The notes under the pieces: model-generated
Seen by the model: only the letters and a program-made list of their open reading frames with translations
Database searches by the model: none
What the model was told of the DNA's origin: nothing
Assembly (NCBI RefSeq): GCF_009176645.1
Contig: NZ_AP019007.1
Location: 3,410,001 to 3,474,000, forward strand
Reading direction: 5' to 3'
DNA: 64,000 nucleotides
Source of the DNA: Enterobacter oligotrophicus
Lineage (GTDB): Bacteria; Pseudomonadota; Gammaproteobacteria; Enterobacterales; Enterobacteriaceae
Translations under genes and position numbers: made by a program
In this document: positions 1-14,050 of the stretch, piece after piece
Layout: every line of letters starts with the position of its first letter
Position numbering within the stretch: the first letter of the stretch is position 1

Positions 1-184
1 CCAGCGCACTGACTTACTGTGAGATACCCTTAAGCCTACGAAGATAAACTCGGTTTAGCAAGGTGACTATACCATACTCATTTAAGCAATATCAGCGCCT
101 TGATTGGGGGCGGTTCATCATCTGTAACAGCCTTTTGCTGCGGTTTTCGCTACAATGCGCACCTGATTCGAAAGGAGTTTCCTC

Positions 185-730
185 ATGGCGCTGAAAGCGA
201 CAATTTATAAAGCTGTGGTCAATGTAGCGGATCTTGACCGTAACCAGTTTCTGGATGCGTCATTAACGCTGGCGCGTCACCCCTCCGAAACCCAGGAGCG
301 TATGATGCTGCGCTTGCTGGCGTGGGTGAAGTATGCCGACGAGCGTTTGCAGTTTACCCGTGGCTTAAGTGCGGAAGACGAGCCAGAGGCCTGGCTGCGC
401 AACGATCACCTGGGTATCGACCTGTGGATTGAACTCGGCCTGCCGGATGAACGCCGGATTAAAAAGGCGTGCACCCAGTCGGCTGAAGTGGCGTTATTCG
501 CGTATAATCAGCGTGCTGCAGAGATTTGGTGGCAACAAAACAAGAGCAAATGCGGGCAGTTTAAAAATCTTACCGTCTGGTATCTGGATGATGATCAACT
601 GGCGCGCTTGAGTGAATTTGCCGGGCGCACTATGGTTTTGCAGGCAACCATTCAGGACGGCGCAATCTGGCTCTCTGATTCTCAGAATAATCTGGAAATT
701 CACTTAACGGCCTGGCAGCCTGCGTCATGA
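185..730 (+). CDS. yaeQ: YaeQ family protein
   Basis: A 181-residue protein recognised as YaeQ, the same length as the E. coli protein. The family is structurally related to PD-(D/E)XK nuclease-like folds, but its biochemical role is not established. The ATG follows a good ribosome binding site (aaaggagttt, 4 nt before the start) and a possible -10 hexamer TACAAT lies at 151-156. The stop overlaps the ATG of arfB (ATGA), so the two are translationally coupled and co-transcribed. No signal peptide or membrane segment is visible, so it should be cytoplasmic. Identity is secure from the sequence and from the yaeQ-arfB-nlpE order; function is not. Confidence 0.93.
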   Translation: MALKATIYKAVVNVADLDRNQFLDASLTLARHPSETQERMMLRLLAWVKYADERLQFTRGLSAEDEPEAWLRNDHLGIDLWIELGLPDERRIKKACTQSAEVALFAYNQRAAEIWWQQNKSKCGQFKNLTVWYLDDDQLARLSEFAGRTMVLQATIQDGAIWLSDSQNNLEIHLTAWQPAS

Positions 731-1143
731 TTGTTCTGTCCCGAAACGTCAGCATCCCTGATAACGAGCTGGAGATTACGGCAATCCGTGCTCAGGGTGC
801 GGGTGGGCAGCATGTTAACAAGGCCTCAACGGCTATCCACTTGCGCTTTGACATTCGGGCCTCCAGCCTGCCAGAGTATTATAAAGAAAGTCTGCTCGCT
901 GCCAGCCATCACCTGATTACCAGCGACGGTGTCATCGTGATCAAAGCACAGGAGTACCGCAGCCAGGAGTTAAACCGGGAGGCGGCACTTTCCAGGCTGG
1001 TGGCGGTCATAAAAGAGTTAACTGCAGTGCAAAAAAGCCGTCGGGCAACACGTCCTACTCGCGCCTCGAAAGAGCGCCGGTTGTCGTCGAAGGCACAAAA
1101 ATCCACAGTGAAAGCACTACGCGGTAAAGTTCGTCACCCATAA
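727..1143 (+). CDS. arfB: Alternative ribosome-rescue factor / peptidyl-tRNA hydrolase ArfB
   Basis: A 138-residue class-I release-factor-like protein. The catalytic GGQ motif is at residues 26-28 (GAGGQHVNK context). A strongly basic C-terminal tail (KSRR...ASKERR...[10 protein letters not shown]) is what ArfB proteins insert into the empty mRNA channel of stalled ribosomes. The protein hydrolyses peptidyl-tRNA on non-stop complexes. It lacks the codon-recognition domain of RF1/RF2, which explains the short length. The ATG overlaps the yaeQ stop by 4 nt. All key residues are intact. Confidence 0.96.
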   Translation: MIVLSRNVSIPDNELEITAIRAQGAGGQHVNKASTAIHLRFDIRASSLPEYYKESLLAASHHLITSDGVIVIKAQEYRSQELNREAALSRLVAVIKELTAVQKSRRATRPTRASKERRLSSKAQKSTVKALRGKVRHP

Positions 1144-1182
1144 CGTGGCGAAAGGGAACACACTTTTCATAAGGAATTCATT

Positions 1183-1881
1183 GTGAAAAAAGCATTATGG
1201 TCAGCACTGGCAGTGAGTACACTGTTTGCGCTTTTCGGGTGTAACAACCGTTCAGAAACGCAGGTATTGCAGCCCACGCAGAATGAAGAATTAAAGCCGA
1301 TGCAGCAGAGCTGGCGCGGCGTATTACCGTGTGCGGATTGTGAAGGTATCGAAACTTCACTGTTCCTGGAAAAAGATGGCACATGGGTGATGAACCAGCG
1401 CTATCAGGGTGCTAAAGAACCGTCATCGTTTGCGACTTACGGAACGTGGGCGCGTACGGCTGAGAAGCTGGTATTGACCGATACCACCGGCGATAAAACC
1501 TGGTTCCGTCCTAAAGGGGAGAGCATGGAGATGCTCGATCGTGACGGCAACCCGATTGAGTCCCAGTTCAACTACACGCTGGCTCCGGTGAAAGCGGCGC
1601 TGCCTGCAACGCCAATGGCGATGCGGGGCATGTATTTCTATATGGCGGATGCGGCGATCTTTACCGACTGCGCCACCGGTAAGAAAGTCAGCGTGGCGAA
1701 CAATGCTCAGCTGGAGCGCGATTATGCCGTTGCGCGCGGCAATGACAGTAAACCAGTATTGCTGACGGTTGACGGCCACTTTACGCTTGAGCCAAACCCG
1801 GACAGCGGCGAGCTGGTGAAAACGCTGGTGGCAGATAAAGACGCGAAGTTTGCTGCGGGGAAAGACTGCGAAAGCAAGTAA
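1183..1881 (+). CDS. nlpE: Envelope stress lipoprotein NlpE (CutF)
   Basis: A 232-residue outer-membrane lipoprotein that senses surface contact and lipoprotein-sorting or disulfide stress and activates the Cpx two-component pathway. The start is GTG, preceded by aaggaa. The signal peptide ends in a lipobox (LFGC) with acylated Cys20. A CxxC pair (Cys50, Cys53; PCADC) in the N-terminal domain and two more cysteines near the C-terminus match the redox-sensing cysteines of the family. The bidirectional terminator after it separates it from the convergent proS. E. coli has yaeF at this junction; it is absent here. Confidence 0.95.
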   Translation: MKKALWSALAVSTLFALFGCNNRSETQVLQPTQNEELKPMQQSWRGVLPCADCEGIETSLFLEKDGTWVMNQRYQGAKEPSSFATYGTWARTAEKLVLTDTTGDKTWFRPKGESMEMLDRDGNPIESQFNYTLAPVKAALPATPMAMRGMYFYMADAAIFTDCATGKKVSVANNAQLERDYAVARGNDSKPVLLTVDGHFTLEPNPDSGELVKTLVADKDAKFAAGKDCESK

Positions 1882-1892
1882 GAGTTACCCAT

Positions 1893-1922
1893 TAAAAAAC
1901 CCCGCACTGGCGGGGTTTTTTG
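1893..1922. terminator. Bidirectional terminator between nlpE and proS
   Basis: A GC stem CCCCGC-actg-GCGGGG (1900-1915) is flanked by six A's on one side and six T's on the other, so it can stop both nlpE (+) and proS (-). Confidence 0.9.
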
Positions 1923-1926
1923 TTTC

Positions 1927-3645
1927 TTAACCTTTGATGGCTTTCACCAGGTAATCAAGAATGTCGCCAGTCTTGATCATCTGCTTCTCGCCGCTGCGAC
2001 GGTATTTGTATTCAATCTCGTCGCTATCAAGGTTACGGTCGCCGATGACAATGGTGTGCGGAATACCGATCAGTTCCATATCGGCAAACATCACGCCAGG
2101 GCGCTCTTTACGATCGTCCATCAGCACTTCGATACCCTGCGCGCGCAGTTCGGCGTACAGCTTCTCAGCCAGTTCCTGCACACGGTATGACTTGTGCATG
2201 TTCATTGGCAGGATTGCGACCTGGAATGGCGCGATATTATCCGGCCAGACGATACCGCGTTCGTCATAGTTCTGCTCGATAGCGGCAGCCACTACACGCG
2301 TCACCCCGATACCGTAACAACCCATGGTCAGGATCTGATTACGGCCATCTTCACCCTGTACGGCAGCATTCAGCGCGCGAGAGTATTTATCACCCAGCTG
2401 GAAGATATGACCGACTTCGATACCACGTTTGATCATCAGCGTACCCTGGCCGTCCGGGCTTGGATCGCCAGCAACCACGTTACGGATGTCCGCCACTTCT
2501 GGCGTCGCCACATCGCGATCCCAGTTGATGCCGAAATAGTGCTTGCCGTCGATGTTCGCGCCAGCGGAGAAGTCGCTCATCGCGGCTACCGTGCGGTCAA
2601 CGACCACTGGGACTGGCATATTGACTGGACCCAGGGAACCTGGACCTGCGTTAACGACAGCGCGGATTTCCGCTTCCGTAGCGAACGTCAGCGGGCTGGC
2701 AACCTGCGGCAGCTTCTCAGCTTTCACTTCGTTCAGTTCGTGATCGCCACGCACCAGCAGGGCAACCAGCGGGTATGTGCTGCCTTCGGTGGATTTCACC
2801 AGCAGCGTTTTTACCGTTTTCTCAACCGGCAAATTAAACTGCTCAACCAGCTCAGCGATGGTTTTCGCGTTTGGCGTATCAACCAGTTTCATCTCTTCGG
2901 TGGCAGCGGCACGCGGCGCTTTTGGTGCCAACGCTTCAGCAAACTCAATGTTCGCAGCGTAATCAGAGGAGTCAGAGAAGATCACATCGTCTTCACCGCT
3001 CTGTGCCAGCACCTGGAATTCATGAGATGCGCTACCGCCGATAGAACCGGTATCCGCCTGTACAGCACGGAAATCCAGACCCATACGGGAGAAGATTTTA
3101 CTGTAAGCCTCGTACATTTTGTCGTAGGTCTCCTGCAGGGATTCCTGAGAGGTATGGAAAGAGTAAGCATCTTTCATCAGGAATTCACGGGAGCGCATGA
3201 CGCCAAAGCGTGGACGCACTTCGTCACGGAACTTGGTCTGGATCTGGAAGAAGTTCAGCGGCAGCTGTTTGTAAGAGCTCAGCTCATTACGAATCAGATC
3301 GGTGATGACTTCTTCATGCGTTGGGCCGAGAACGAATGGACGCTCGCCGCGGTCGACGAAGCGCAGCAGTTCCGGGCCATACTGCTCCCAGCGACCGCTC
3401 TCCTGCCAGAGGTCAGCGGGCTGAACCACAGGCATGGACACCTCGATTGCACCGGCGTTGTTCATCTCTTCGCGCACGATGTTTTCGACTTTTTTCAGGA
3501 CGCGCACGCCGGTCGGCAGCCAGGTGTATAACCCGGAGGCCAGCTTGCGGATCATCCCGGCGCGTAGCATCAGCTGGTGGCTGATCACTTCGGCGTCGGC
3601 AGGTGTCTCCTTCAGGGTGGAGAGCAGATATTGGCTAGTACGCAT
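1927..3645 (-). CDS. proS: Prolyl-tRNA synthetase (bacterial type, with editing domain)
   Basis: A 572-residue class II aminoacyl-tRNA synthetase that charges tRNA-Pro. The order is: motif 1/2 catalytic core at residues ~1-220 (TxE-type GPTHEE, and [10 protein letters not shown], the motif 2 region with Arg); the inserted YbaK-like domain that deacylates Ala-tRNA-Pro (~225-405); motif 3 (CYGIGVTR) near residue 445; and the anticodon-binding domain (~475-572). Length equals that of the E. coli enzyme. The gene is monocistronic and convergent with nlpE. A long open frame on the opposite strand within it is a shadow of high-GC codons and not a gene. Confidence 0.97.
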   Translation of the reverse strand: MRTSQYLLSTLKETPADAEVISHQLMLRAGMIRKLASGLYTWLPTGVRVLKKVENIVREEMNNAGAIEVSMPVVQPADLWQESGRWEQYGPELLRFVDRGERPFVLGPTHEEVITDLIRNELSSYKQLPLNFFQIQTKFRDEVRPRFGVMRSREFLMKDAYSFHTSQESLQETYDKMYEAYSKIFSRMGLDFRAVQADTGSIGGSASHEFQVLAQSGEDDVIFSDSSDYAANIEFAEALAPKAPRAAATEEMKLVDTPNAKTIAELVEQFNLPVEKTVKTLLVKSTEGSTYPLVALLVRGDHELNEVKAEKLPQVASPLTFATEAEIRAVVNAGPGSLGPVNMPVPVVVDRTVAAMSDFSAGANIDGKHYFGINWDRDVATPEVADIRNVVAGDPSPDGQGTLMIKRGIEVGHIFQLGDKYSRALNAAVQGEDGRNQILTMGCYGIGVTRVVAAAIEQNYDERGIVWPDNIAPFQVAILPMNMHKSYRVQELAEKLYAELRAQGIEVLMDDRKERPGVMFADMELIGIPHTIVIGDRNLDSDEIEYKYRRSGEKQMIKTGDILDYLVKAIKG

Positions 3646-3757
3646 GTTGTTACGGTTCCATTTCGACGATTGGAACAGGCTGAAACACCAGCCTGATACA
3701 AAAAAAGTGGTTTAGTTTACCAGTGTGGCAAAGATGCCAAAAGAGAGGAGAATAAAA

Positions 3758-4465
3758 TTACCTGGGTTCCAGGGCAAAGACTTCAAAACCCGCCTCTGTC
3801 ACGCGCCAGCGAACGTTAAAATCCAGCAGCCAGACGGCGTACGTTTTCCCGGCTTCCTCTTCTTTACGGTAGGCTGGACGGGGGTCCTGAGCCAGAACGT
3901 CAACGATAAAGTCCCGCAAGCGGGGATAACGTTTTTCCAGTTGGCTGATATGTGCTGTTAATTCAGGTGTGAAAGAAACGGGCATATCAGCCGGCGGTGC
4001 TTCCTGAGCGTAGCTGGCGCGGGCATCCGGTAGCGCTTCAGCGAAGGGTAAATACGGCTTGATATCGATCACCGGCGTGCCGTCTACCAGGTCAAGGCTA
4101 CCTAACTCCAGTATCACCTGGTCCTTCTGGCAACGTATGCCTTTCAGCTCGACCAGCGACATACCGATTGGGTTTGGACGGAAGGTTGAGCGGGTCGCGA
4201 ACACACCCATTCGGGCGTTGCCCCCCAGACGAGGAGGGCGCACGGTTGGTCGCCAGCCGCCTTCCATTGTCTGGTGAAACACAAAGACAACCCACAGGTG
4301 GCTGAACGCTTCCAGCCCGCGTACCGCATCGGCCTGATTGTAAGGCGCGATCAAGTGAAGCTCGCCGCCGCCGCTTGTGACCAGGCCAGGCTGGCGCGGG
4401 ACGGCGAACTTCTCTTTATAAGGGGAGCGGATAACGCCAATCTGCCCGAACTGAAATGAACTCAT
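3758..4465 (-). CDS. trmO: tRNA (N6-threonylcarbamoyladenosine-37-N6)-methyltransferase TrmO
   Basis: A 235-residue TsaA/YaeB-type protein. It methylates t6A37 to m6t6A in tRNA-Thr(GGU) using S-adenosylmethionine, through the beta-barrel TsaA fold that fills the N-terminal ~150 residues (RPNPIGMS and DIKPYLPFAE are typical signatures). A small C-terminal domain follows. Its ATG overlaps the rcsF stop (ATGA), so rcsF-trmO forms one leftward unit, as in E. coli. No membrane or export signal is present. Confidence 0.93.
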   Translation of the reverse strand: MSSFQFGQIGVIRSPYKEKFAVPRQPGLVTSGGGELHLIAPYNQADAVRGLEAFSHLWVVFVFHQTMEGGWRPTVRPPRLGGNARMGVFATRSTFRPNPIGMSLVELKGIRCQKDQVILELGSLDLVDGTPVIDIKPYLPFAEALPDARASYAQEAPPADMPVSFTPELTAHISQLEKRYPRLRDFIVDVLAQDPRPAYRKEEEAGKTYAVWLLDFNVRWRVTEAGFEVFALEPR

Positions 4466-4866
4466 TTCGCCGTAATGTTAAGCGCAGAACCGATGCAAAC
4501 CGCCTGACGGTAGCAGCCCGGTGTACCGCTGGTGACTTCGCAGCTGTGCAGCAGTACCGCATTGGCTTTCATTTTTGACGCGTTAATCTGCATACGTTTA
4601 CGGGCTGTCGGGATGTTCGGTGGGGAGTCCTGATTCGTTGCCTGGCAGGATTCGCCGCTCACTTCACCCAGTTCACGGAATGGTTTGCCCACGAGATCGT
4701 CGGCCTTAGTAATAATACGTACCGGCGCAGGACGAGGCGCTTTCGGTTTTGCTGGCTCCGCTTTTGGCGGGGTTGCAGTGCTTTGAACAGGTTCAACAGG
4801 AGATCTGCTTAGCATAGAACAGCCGCTCAGCATGAGTGCTAAAAGACAGATCGGTAAAGCACGCAT
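4462..4866 (-). CDS. rcsF: Outer-membrane lipoprotein RcsF, Rcs stress sensor
   Basis: A 134-residue lipoprotein that signals outer-membrane and peptidoglycan stress to the Rcs phosphorelay through IgaA. The signal peptide ends in lipobox LSGC with Cys16. It is followed by a proline/lysine-rich disordered linker (~residues 22-50) that is known to thread through OMP barrels. A folded C-terminal domain carries four cysteines (SCQ, SCEV, GCYR, VCIG) that form the family's disulfides. Located upstream of and overlapping trmO. Confidence 0.95.
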   Translation of the reverse strand: MRALPICLLALMLSGCSMLSRSPVEPVQSTATPPKAEPAKPKAPRPAPVRIITKADDLVGKPFRELGEVSGESCQATNQDSPPNIPTARKRMQINASKMKANAVLLHSCEVTSGTPGCYRQAVCIGSALNITAK

Positions 4867-4926
4867 AATAGTTCCTCAGTGGATAATCAAAACGTCAGAT
4901 ATTGAATCAGTTGACTGCACAAATGA

Positions 4927-4950
4927 CAAGACGGGCAGAAGCCCGTCTTG
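4927..4950 (-). terminator. Terminator after metNIQ
   Basis: A perfect stem CAAGACGGGC-agaa-GCCCGTCTTG lies 23 nt beyond the metQ stop. The following run on the minus strand (tcatttg) is only moderately T-rich, so efficiency is uncertain. Confidence 0.75.
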
Positions 4951-4972
4951 ATGATATTACACTGCGGTGAGA

Positions 4973-5788
4973 TTACCAGCCTTTAACAGCGCCGCCGTTA
5001 AACACCTTGTTGGCTTCCTGGTACACTTCGTCAGACTGATACGCCTGAACGAATTTTTTCACGTTCTCTGCGTCTTTATTGTCTTCGCGAGTCACGATCA
5101 GGTTGACGTACGGGGAGTCTTTGTCTTCAACGAAGATGCCGTCTTTCGCTGGCGTCAGACCAATCTGGCTGGCATAAGTGGTGTTGATAACCGCCAGGGC
5201 AATCTGCGCATCGTCAAGAGAACGTGGCAGCTGTGGCGCTTCCAGTTCGACAATTTTCAGATTTTTCGGATTCTCGGTGACGTCCAGAACGGTCGGCAGC
5301 AGGCCAACACCCTCTTTCAGTTTGATCAGGCCCACTTTCTGCAGCAGCAGCAGGGAACGGCCGAGGTTGGTTGGATCGTTAGGCACAGCGACCTGAGAGC
5401 CCGGCTGCAGTTCGTCCAGCGATTTGATTTTTTTGGAGTAACCGGCAATTGGGTAAACAAAGGTGTTACCCACGCCAACCAGCTTGTAGCCGCGATCTTT
5501 GATCTGCTGATCCAGATATGGTTTGTGCTGGAAGGCGTTGGCGTCGATATCGCCTTTGCTCAGCGCTTCGTTCGGCAGAACGTAATCATTGAAAGTGACC
5601 AGCTCAACGTCCAGGCCATATTTCTCTTTCGCCACTTTCTGAGCCACTTCAGCAACCTGCTGTTCTGCGCCCACAATAACGCCCACTTTAATGTGGTTTG
5701 GATCTTTTTCGTCCTGACCGCAACCCACCAGTGCCAGAGAGCCGATCAGCGCGCCTACCGCTGCAAAGGTCTTTAATTTAAACGCCAT
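4973..5788 (-). CDS. metQ: Methionine-binding lipoprotein MetQ
   Basis: A 271-residue NlpA-family substrate-binding protein of the MetNIQ importer, capturing L- and D-methionine in the periplasm. The signal peptide ends in a lipobox (LVGC) with Cys23, anchoring it to the inner membrane. The body (KVGVIVGAEQQVAEVAQ..., DPTNLGRSLLLLQ, NTTYASQIGL) is typical MetQ. It is the last gene of metN-metI-metQ, 40 nt after metI, and is followed by a hairpin. Confidence 0.96.
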   Translation of the reverse strand: MAFKLKTFAAVGALIGSLALVGCGQDEKDPNHIKVGVIVGAEQQVAEVAQKVAKEKYGLDVELVTFNDYVLPNEALSKGDIDANAFQHKPYLDQQIKDRGYKLVGVGNTFVYPIAGYSKKIKSLDELQPGSQVAVPNDPTNLGRSLLLLQKVGLIKLKEGVGLLPTVLDVTENPKNLKIVELEAPQLPRSLDDAQIALAVINTTYASQIGLTPAKDGIFVEDKDSPYVNLIVTREDNKDAENVKKFVQAYQSDEVYQEANKVFNGGAVKGW

Positions 5789-5828
5789 GTTATATCCTTA
5801 ACTCGTCGAGTTTGTGTTGTGTGTAACG

Positions 5829-6482
5829 TTATTTGTGAGTAACTGCCCGGACGATGCGATCGCCAGAGAACTGGATTAAATAAACCAGAACAACCAGCAA
5901 TACCAGAACGGTATTCATTACGGTAGCGTTATAACCAATATAGCCGTACTGGTAACCAATCTGCCCTAAACCACCTGCGCCGACCGCACCACCCATTGCG
6001 GAATAACCGACCAGAGTAATAAGGGTGATGGTTGCCGCATTCACCAGGCCCGGCAGCGCTTCAGGAAGCAGAACTTTACGCACGATCTGCATCGGCGTGG
6101 CACCCATCGCGCGGGAGGCTTCGATCAGACCGGTTGGAATTTCCAGCAGAGCGTTCTCCACCATACGGGCGATAAACGGCGCAGCACCGACGGTCAGCGG
6201 AACGATGGCCGCCTGCAAACCAATGGAGGTGCCAACGATCACGCGGGTAAATGGAATCATCCATACCAGCAGAATAATAAACGGGATAGAGCGGAAGATG
6301 TTCACCAGCGCAGAGAGCGTGCGATACAGCTTCGCGTTCTCAATGATTTGACCTGGACGCGTTACGTACAGCAGTACGCCGACCGGCAGGCCAATCACGA
6401 AACCAAAGAAACCCGATACGAAGGTCATTGCCAGCGTTTCCCATACGCCGCGAACCAGTAGCCACATCATCGGCTCAGACAT
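5829..6482 (-). CDS. metI: Methionine ABC transporter permease MetI
   Basis: A 217-residue inner-membrane permease with five hydrophobic segments. It carries the EAA coupling loop ([21 protein letters not shown], ~residues 130-150) that contacts the ATPase MetN. Two MetI and two MetN form the transporter. Its start lies 8 nt inside metN, consistent with translational coupling. Confidence 0.96.
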   Translation of the reverse strand: MSEPMMWLLVRGVWETLAMTFVSGFFGFVIGLPVGVLLYVTRPGQIIENAKLYRTLSALVNIFRSIPFIILLVWMIPFTRVIVGTSIGLQAAIVPLTVGAAPFIARMVENALLEIPTGLIEASRAMGATPMQIVRKVLLPEALPGLVNAATITLITLVGYSAMGGAVGAGGLGQIGYQYGYIGYNATVMNTVLVLLVVLVYLIQFSGDRIVRAVTHK

Positions 6483-7506
6483 AACCCAGTACCTCTACTT
6501 TTACGTGATGTTCTTGCAGCCAGGCAATCGCCGCCTGGGTTTCTTCTTGTGTGCCGTGCATTTCCGTCAGCATGATGCCGAACTTCACGCCACCGGCGTA
6601 ATCCATCTGCGCGCTGATGATGTTGTTGTTCACGTTAAAGCGACGCGCGGTTTCGGAAAGCAGCGGTGCGTCGACGGACTGGCCGGTGAACTCCATGCGC
6701 AGCATCGGGACGCTGTCTGCTGTCGCTTCTGTTTTCAAACGTTCCAGATAATCTTCCGGAATATCCAGATGCAGCGTGGACTGAATAAACTGCTGTGCCA
6801 GCGGGGTCTTCGGGTGCGAGAACACCTCACTTACCGTGTCCTGCTCGATCAGTTCGCCGTTGCTGATCACCGCCACACAATCGCAGATGCGTTTCACCAC
6901 ATCCATTTCATGCGTAATAAGGAGGATGGTCAGGCCCAGGCGACGGTTAATGTCCTTCAGCAATTCCAGAATAGAACGTGTCGTGGCCGGATCTAACGCG
7001 CTGGTGGCTTCATCGCACAGCAGCACTTTTGGATTACTGGCCAGCGCACGGGCGATAGCCACACGCTGCTTTTGTCCACCGGACAGATTCGCCGGGTAAC
7101 TATCATGCTTATCACCCAGACCTACGAGGTCCAGCAATTCAGTTACGCGACGCTTAACTTCTTCTTTAGGCGTGTTGTCCAGCTCCAGCGGTAAGGCGAC
7201 GTTGCCGAACACGGTGCGGGAAGCCAGCAGGTTAAAGTGCTGGAAGATCATGCCGATCTGGCGACGCGCTTTAGTGAGTTCTTTTTCTGAGAGGGCGGTA
7301 AGCTCTTGTCCGCCAACTTCCACGCTACCCTGGGTTGGGCGCTCAAGCAGGTTAACACAACGGATCAGCGTACTTTTACCAGCACCCGATGCGCCAATGA
7401 CGCCATAAATTTGACCCGCAGGAACATGCAGGCTGACATTGTTCAGCGCCTGAATGGTTCGGTTCCCCTGCTGGAACACTTTGGTGATATTGGAAAGTTT
7501 AATCAT
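6475..7506 (-). CDS. metN: Methionine ABC transporter ATP-binding protein MetN
   Basis: A 343-residue ATPase. Walker A is at residues 38-46 (GASGAGKST), followed by signature LSGGQ and Walker [14 protein letters not shown]-terminal NIL/ACT-type domain (~265-343) binds intracellular methionine and inhibits transport when methionine is plentiful. It is the first gene of the metNIQ operon, behind a promoter that overlaps a perfect MetJ box, so repression by MetJ-SAM is expected. Confidence 0.97.
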   Translation of the reverse strand: MIKLSNITKVFQQGNRTIQALNNVSLHVPAGQIYGVIGASGAGKSTLIRCVNLLERPTQGSVEVGGQELTALSEKELTKARRQIGMIFQHFNLLASRTVFGNVALPLELDNTPKEEVKRRVTELLDLVGLGDKHDSYPANLSGGQKQRVAIARALASNPKVLLCDEATSALDPATTRSILELLKDINRRLGLTILLITHEMDVVKRICDCVAVISNGELIEQDTVSEVFSHPKTPLAQQFIQSTLHLDIPEDYLERLKTEATADSVPMLRMEFTGQSVDAPLLSETARRFNVNNNIISAQMDYAGGVKFGIMLTEMHGTQEETQAAIAWLQEHHVKVEVLGYV

Positions 7507-7584
7507 TAGATTATTTTTATCGTATATAAGTTAGCCGTGGCATTTTCGTCTGCCAGATACGGGGGATGACCGTAAACAAAACGG

Positions 7585-7613
7585 ATGTTAAGGCATCCAG
7601 ACGTCTAAATCAA
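7585..7613 (-). promoter_or_regulatory. metNIQ promoter overlapping a MetJ operator
   Basis: On the minus strand a -35 TTGATT and -10 TAACAT are separated by 17 nt. A perfect met box AGACGTCT sits at 7599-7606 inside the promoter. Adjacent 8-mers are poorer matches (7591-7598, 5 of 8; 7583-7590, 4 of 8), consistent with the tandem-box mode of MetJ binding. The assignment is from sequence match and gene context. Confidence 0.8.
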
Positions 7614-7694
7614 TCCAACTCTTTACGATGAGCACTTTATTGCGCTGCGATTCATGAGATACTAGCTGAACATGCCTTTTTCAGGAGCAAACCG

Positions 7695-8261
7695 GTGGCA
7701 AAATCAGTACCCGCAATTTTTCTCGATCGTGATGGCACTATTAATGTGGATCACGGTTACGTTCATGAGATTGATGAATTTGAGTTTATCGAAGGCGTAA
7801 TAGATGCCATGCGCCAGTTGAAAGAGATGGGTTATGCACTGGTGGTTGTGACTAACCAGTCCGGTATTGCGCGTGGCAAGTTCACTGAAGCACAGTTTGA
7901 AACCCTGACAGAATGGATGGACTGGTCACTGGCCGATCGTGGTGTTGATCTCGATGGCATCTACTATTGCCCGCATCACCCGCAAGGAACAGTAGAAGAG
8001 TATCGTCAGACCTGTGACTGCCGTAAGCCACATCCGGGCATGTTTATTTCTGCGCAGGAGTTCCTGCACATTGATATGGCCGCTTCTTATATGGTGGGTG
8101 ACAAGCTGGAAGATATGCAGGCGGCAACCGCGGCTGGCGTAGGGACCAAAATACTCGTTCGCACCGGTAAGCCAGTGACGCCAGAAGCAGAGAATGCTGC
8201 GGATTGGGTGATTAATAGCCTGGCAGAGCTGCCCCAGGAGATTAAAAAGCACCAAAAATAG
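7695..8261 (+). CDS. gmhB: D,D-heptose 1,7-bisphosphate phosphatase GmhB
   Basis: A 188-residue HAD-family phosphatase in ADP-heptose synthesis for the LPS inner core. The nucleophile/acid pair is Asp11/Asp13 (FLDRDGT). The structural zinc site is Cys92, His94, Cys107 and Cys109. The HAD motif III Lys and motif IV (VGDKLED) are present. The start is GTG with caggagcaa upstream. It is transcribed away from metN and followed by the rRNA promoter region. Another enzyme of the pathway, gmhA, lies further along in this window (34016). Confidence 0.96.
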   Translation: MAKSVPAIFLDRDGTINVDHGYVHEIDEFEFIEGVIDAMRQLKEMGYALVVVTNQSGIARGKFTEAQFETLTEWMDWSLADRGVDLDGIYYCPHHPQGTVEEYRQTCDCRKPHPGMFISAQEFLHIDMAASYMVGDKLEDMQAATAAGVGTKILVRTGKPVTPEAENAADWVINSLAELPQEIKKHQK

Positions 8262-8289
8262 CCGCTTTGTCGAAAAGATGAGCGATTGA

Positions 8290-8345
8290 AATAAAAATGC
8301 ATTTTTCCGCTTGTCATTCCTCGGCAGCTCCCTATAATGCGCCTC
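8290..8345 (+). promoter_or_regulatory. rRNA operon promoter P1 with UP element
   Basis: -35 TTGTCA (8311-8316) and -10 TATAAT (8333-8338) are 16 nt apart. They are preceded by an A/T-rich UP-element-like stretch (8290-8307) and followed by a GC-rich discriminator (gcgcctcc), the arrangement that makes rrn P1 promoters sensitive to ppGpp/DksA. Very close to the E. coli rrnH P1 as remembered. Confidence 0.9.
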
Positions 8346-8419
8346 CATCGACACGGCGGATGTGAATCACTTCACAGACAAGCCGGTCGGCTGAAGAGAA
8401 AAAATCCTGAAAATCAGGG

Positions 8420-8447
8420 TTGACTCTGAAAGAGGAAAGCGTAATAT
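8420..8447 (+). promoter_or_regulatory. rRNA operon promoter P2
   Basis: -35 TTGACT (8420-8425), a 16-nt spacer and -10 TAATAT (8442-8447), about 110 nt downstream of P1, as expected for the constitutive rrn P2. Confidence 0.85.
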
Positions 8448-8485
8448 ACGCCACCTCGCGACAGAGCGCTGAAGCGCGTCGCAAC

Positions 8486-8498
8486 TGCTCTTTAACAA
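8486..8498 (+). promoter_or_regulatory. boxA antitermination site in the rRNA leader
   Basis: tgctctttaacaa matches the boxA element bound by NusB/NusE in rRNA transcripts. A second copy precedes the 23S gene at 10560-10572. Confidence 0.88.
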
Positions 8499-8523
8499 TT
8501 TATCAGACAATCTGTGTGGGCAC
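8499..8523 (+). other. 5' half of the 16S RNase III processing stem
   Basis: This segment (ttatcagacaatctgtg...) is complementary to 10192-10216 downstream of the 16S gene over about 24 bp with one G-U pair. The two form the long stem that RNase III cleaves to release pre-16S rRNA. Confidence 0.8.
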
Positions 8524-8629
8524 TCAAAGTGACATGGATTCTTAATGTCTTCGGACAATAAATGAATACCAAGTCTCTGAGTGAACATACGTAATTCATT
8601 ACGAAGTTTAATTCACGAGCATCAAACTT

Positions 8630-10169
<1,540 letters not shown>

Positions 10170-10238
10170 CCTTAAAGAACCTGCCTTTGTAGTGCTCACA
10201 CAGATTGTCTGATAAAAAACAGCAGTAAAAATCTCTGC

Positions 10239-10315
<77 letters not shown>

Positions 10316-10423
10316 AATTTTCCCTGATACTGCGTTGCGGCAACGCTCACATACTGATGTATGCTTCGCGTTACCACGCCTTGTCTCAGGAAAAATTACC
10401 GGTACAGAGATTGGCAAAACGAT

Positions 10424-10499
10424 GGGGCTATAGCTCAGCTGGGAGAGCGCCTGCTTTGCACGCAGGAGGTCTGCGGTTCGATCCCGCATAGCTCCACCA
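10424..10499 (+). tRNA. alaT-like: tRNA-Ala (TGC)
   Basis: 76 nt including CCA. The anticodon TGC is in tttgcacg; acceptor strands ggggcta/tagctcc pair. Second spacer tRNA, in the usual Ile-Ala order. Confidence 0.97.
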
Positions 10500-10559
10500 T
10501 CTTTACTGCGAACACAAGAAAACTTCAGAGTGAACCTGAAAAGGTGCACTGCGAAGTTT

Positions 10560-10572
10560 TGCTCTTTAAAAA
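10560..10572 (+). promoter_or_regulatory. boxA site before 23S rRNA
   Basis: tgctctttaaaaa, the spacer copy of the rRNA antitermination boxA, about 100 nt upstream of the 23S gene. Confidence 0.8.
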
Positions 10573-10669
10573 TCTGGATCAAGCTGAAAATTGAAACGAC
10601 ACACAGTTAATGTGTGTTCGAGTCTCTCAAATTTTCGCAATCATGAAGTGAAACATCTTCGGGTTGTGA

Positions 10670-13573
<2,904 letters not shown>

Positions 13574-13637
13574 ACAACGCCGAAGATGTTTTGGCGGTGA
13601 GAGACGATATTTTCAGCCTGATACAGATAACAGAATT

Positions 13638-13757
13638 TGCCTGGCGGCTGTAGCGCGGTGGTCCCACCTGACCCCATGCCGAACTCAGAAGTGAAACGCC
13701 GTAGCGCCGATGGTAGTGTGGGGTCTCCCCATGCGAGAGTAGGGAACTGCCAGGCAT
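13638..13757 (+). rRNA. rrf: 5S ribosomal RNA
   Basis: 120 nt, from tgcctggcggctgtagc to gggaactgccaggcat. Terminal strands pair (tgcctggc/gccaggca), and the loop ctgaccccatgccgaactc is typical. Confidence 0.97.
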
Positions 13758-13811
13758 CAAATTACGTAGTAAGCCGGTGCATTAATCCGGTGGTTACAAG
13801 CAGTCTTCGGT

Positions 13812-13888
13812 GGAGCGGTAGTTCAGTCGGTTAGAATACCTGCCTGTCACGCAGGGGGTCGCGGGTTCGAGTCCCGTCCGTTCCGCCA
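13812..13888 (+). tRNA. aspU-like: tRNA-Asp (GTC), distal gene of the rRNA operon
   Basis: 77 nt with CCA and anticodon GTC. It is the last gene of the rRNA operon, 54 nt after 5S. An identical second copy lies at 22142-22218. Confidence 0.97.
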
Positions 13889-13897
13889 CTTATTGAA

Positions 13898-13927
13898 AGC
13901 CCTGAGTTAACGCTCAGGGCTTTTTTC
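13898..13927 (+). terminator. rRNA operon terminator
   Basis: Stem AAGCCCTGAG-ttaacg-CTCAGGGCTT followed by a T run (ttttttctt). It lies 9 nt after tRNA-Asp. Confidence 0.92.
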
Positions 13928-14050
13928 TTGCCCGTCATCTAATTATTGCTAAATAAGCAAAAACCCTCTGCACTTTACGCTCTTTTTCAGCATAAGCGTA
14001 CCCGCGATAATCTTCCTCAGTTAACAATCATTATGAATAACGAGGATTAT

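Noticed and set aside
2194..3531. A 445-codon open frame on the plus strand opposite proS
   Set aside because: It lies wholly inside a certain essential gene, resembles no family, has no ribosome site, and is explained by codon-position GC bias of proS.
4967..5776. A 269-codon open frame opposite metQ
   Set aside because: Full antisense overlap with a secure gene; low-complexity F/Q/N-rich translation typical of antisense shadows.
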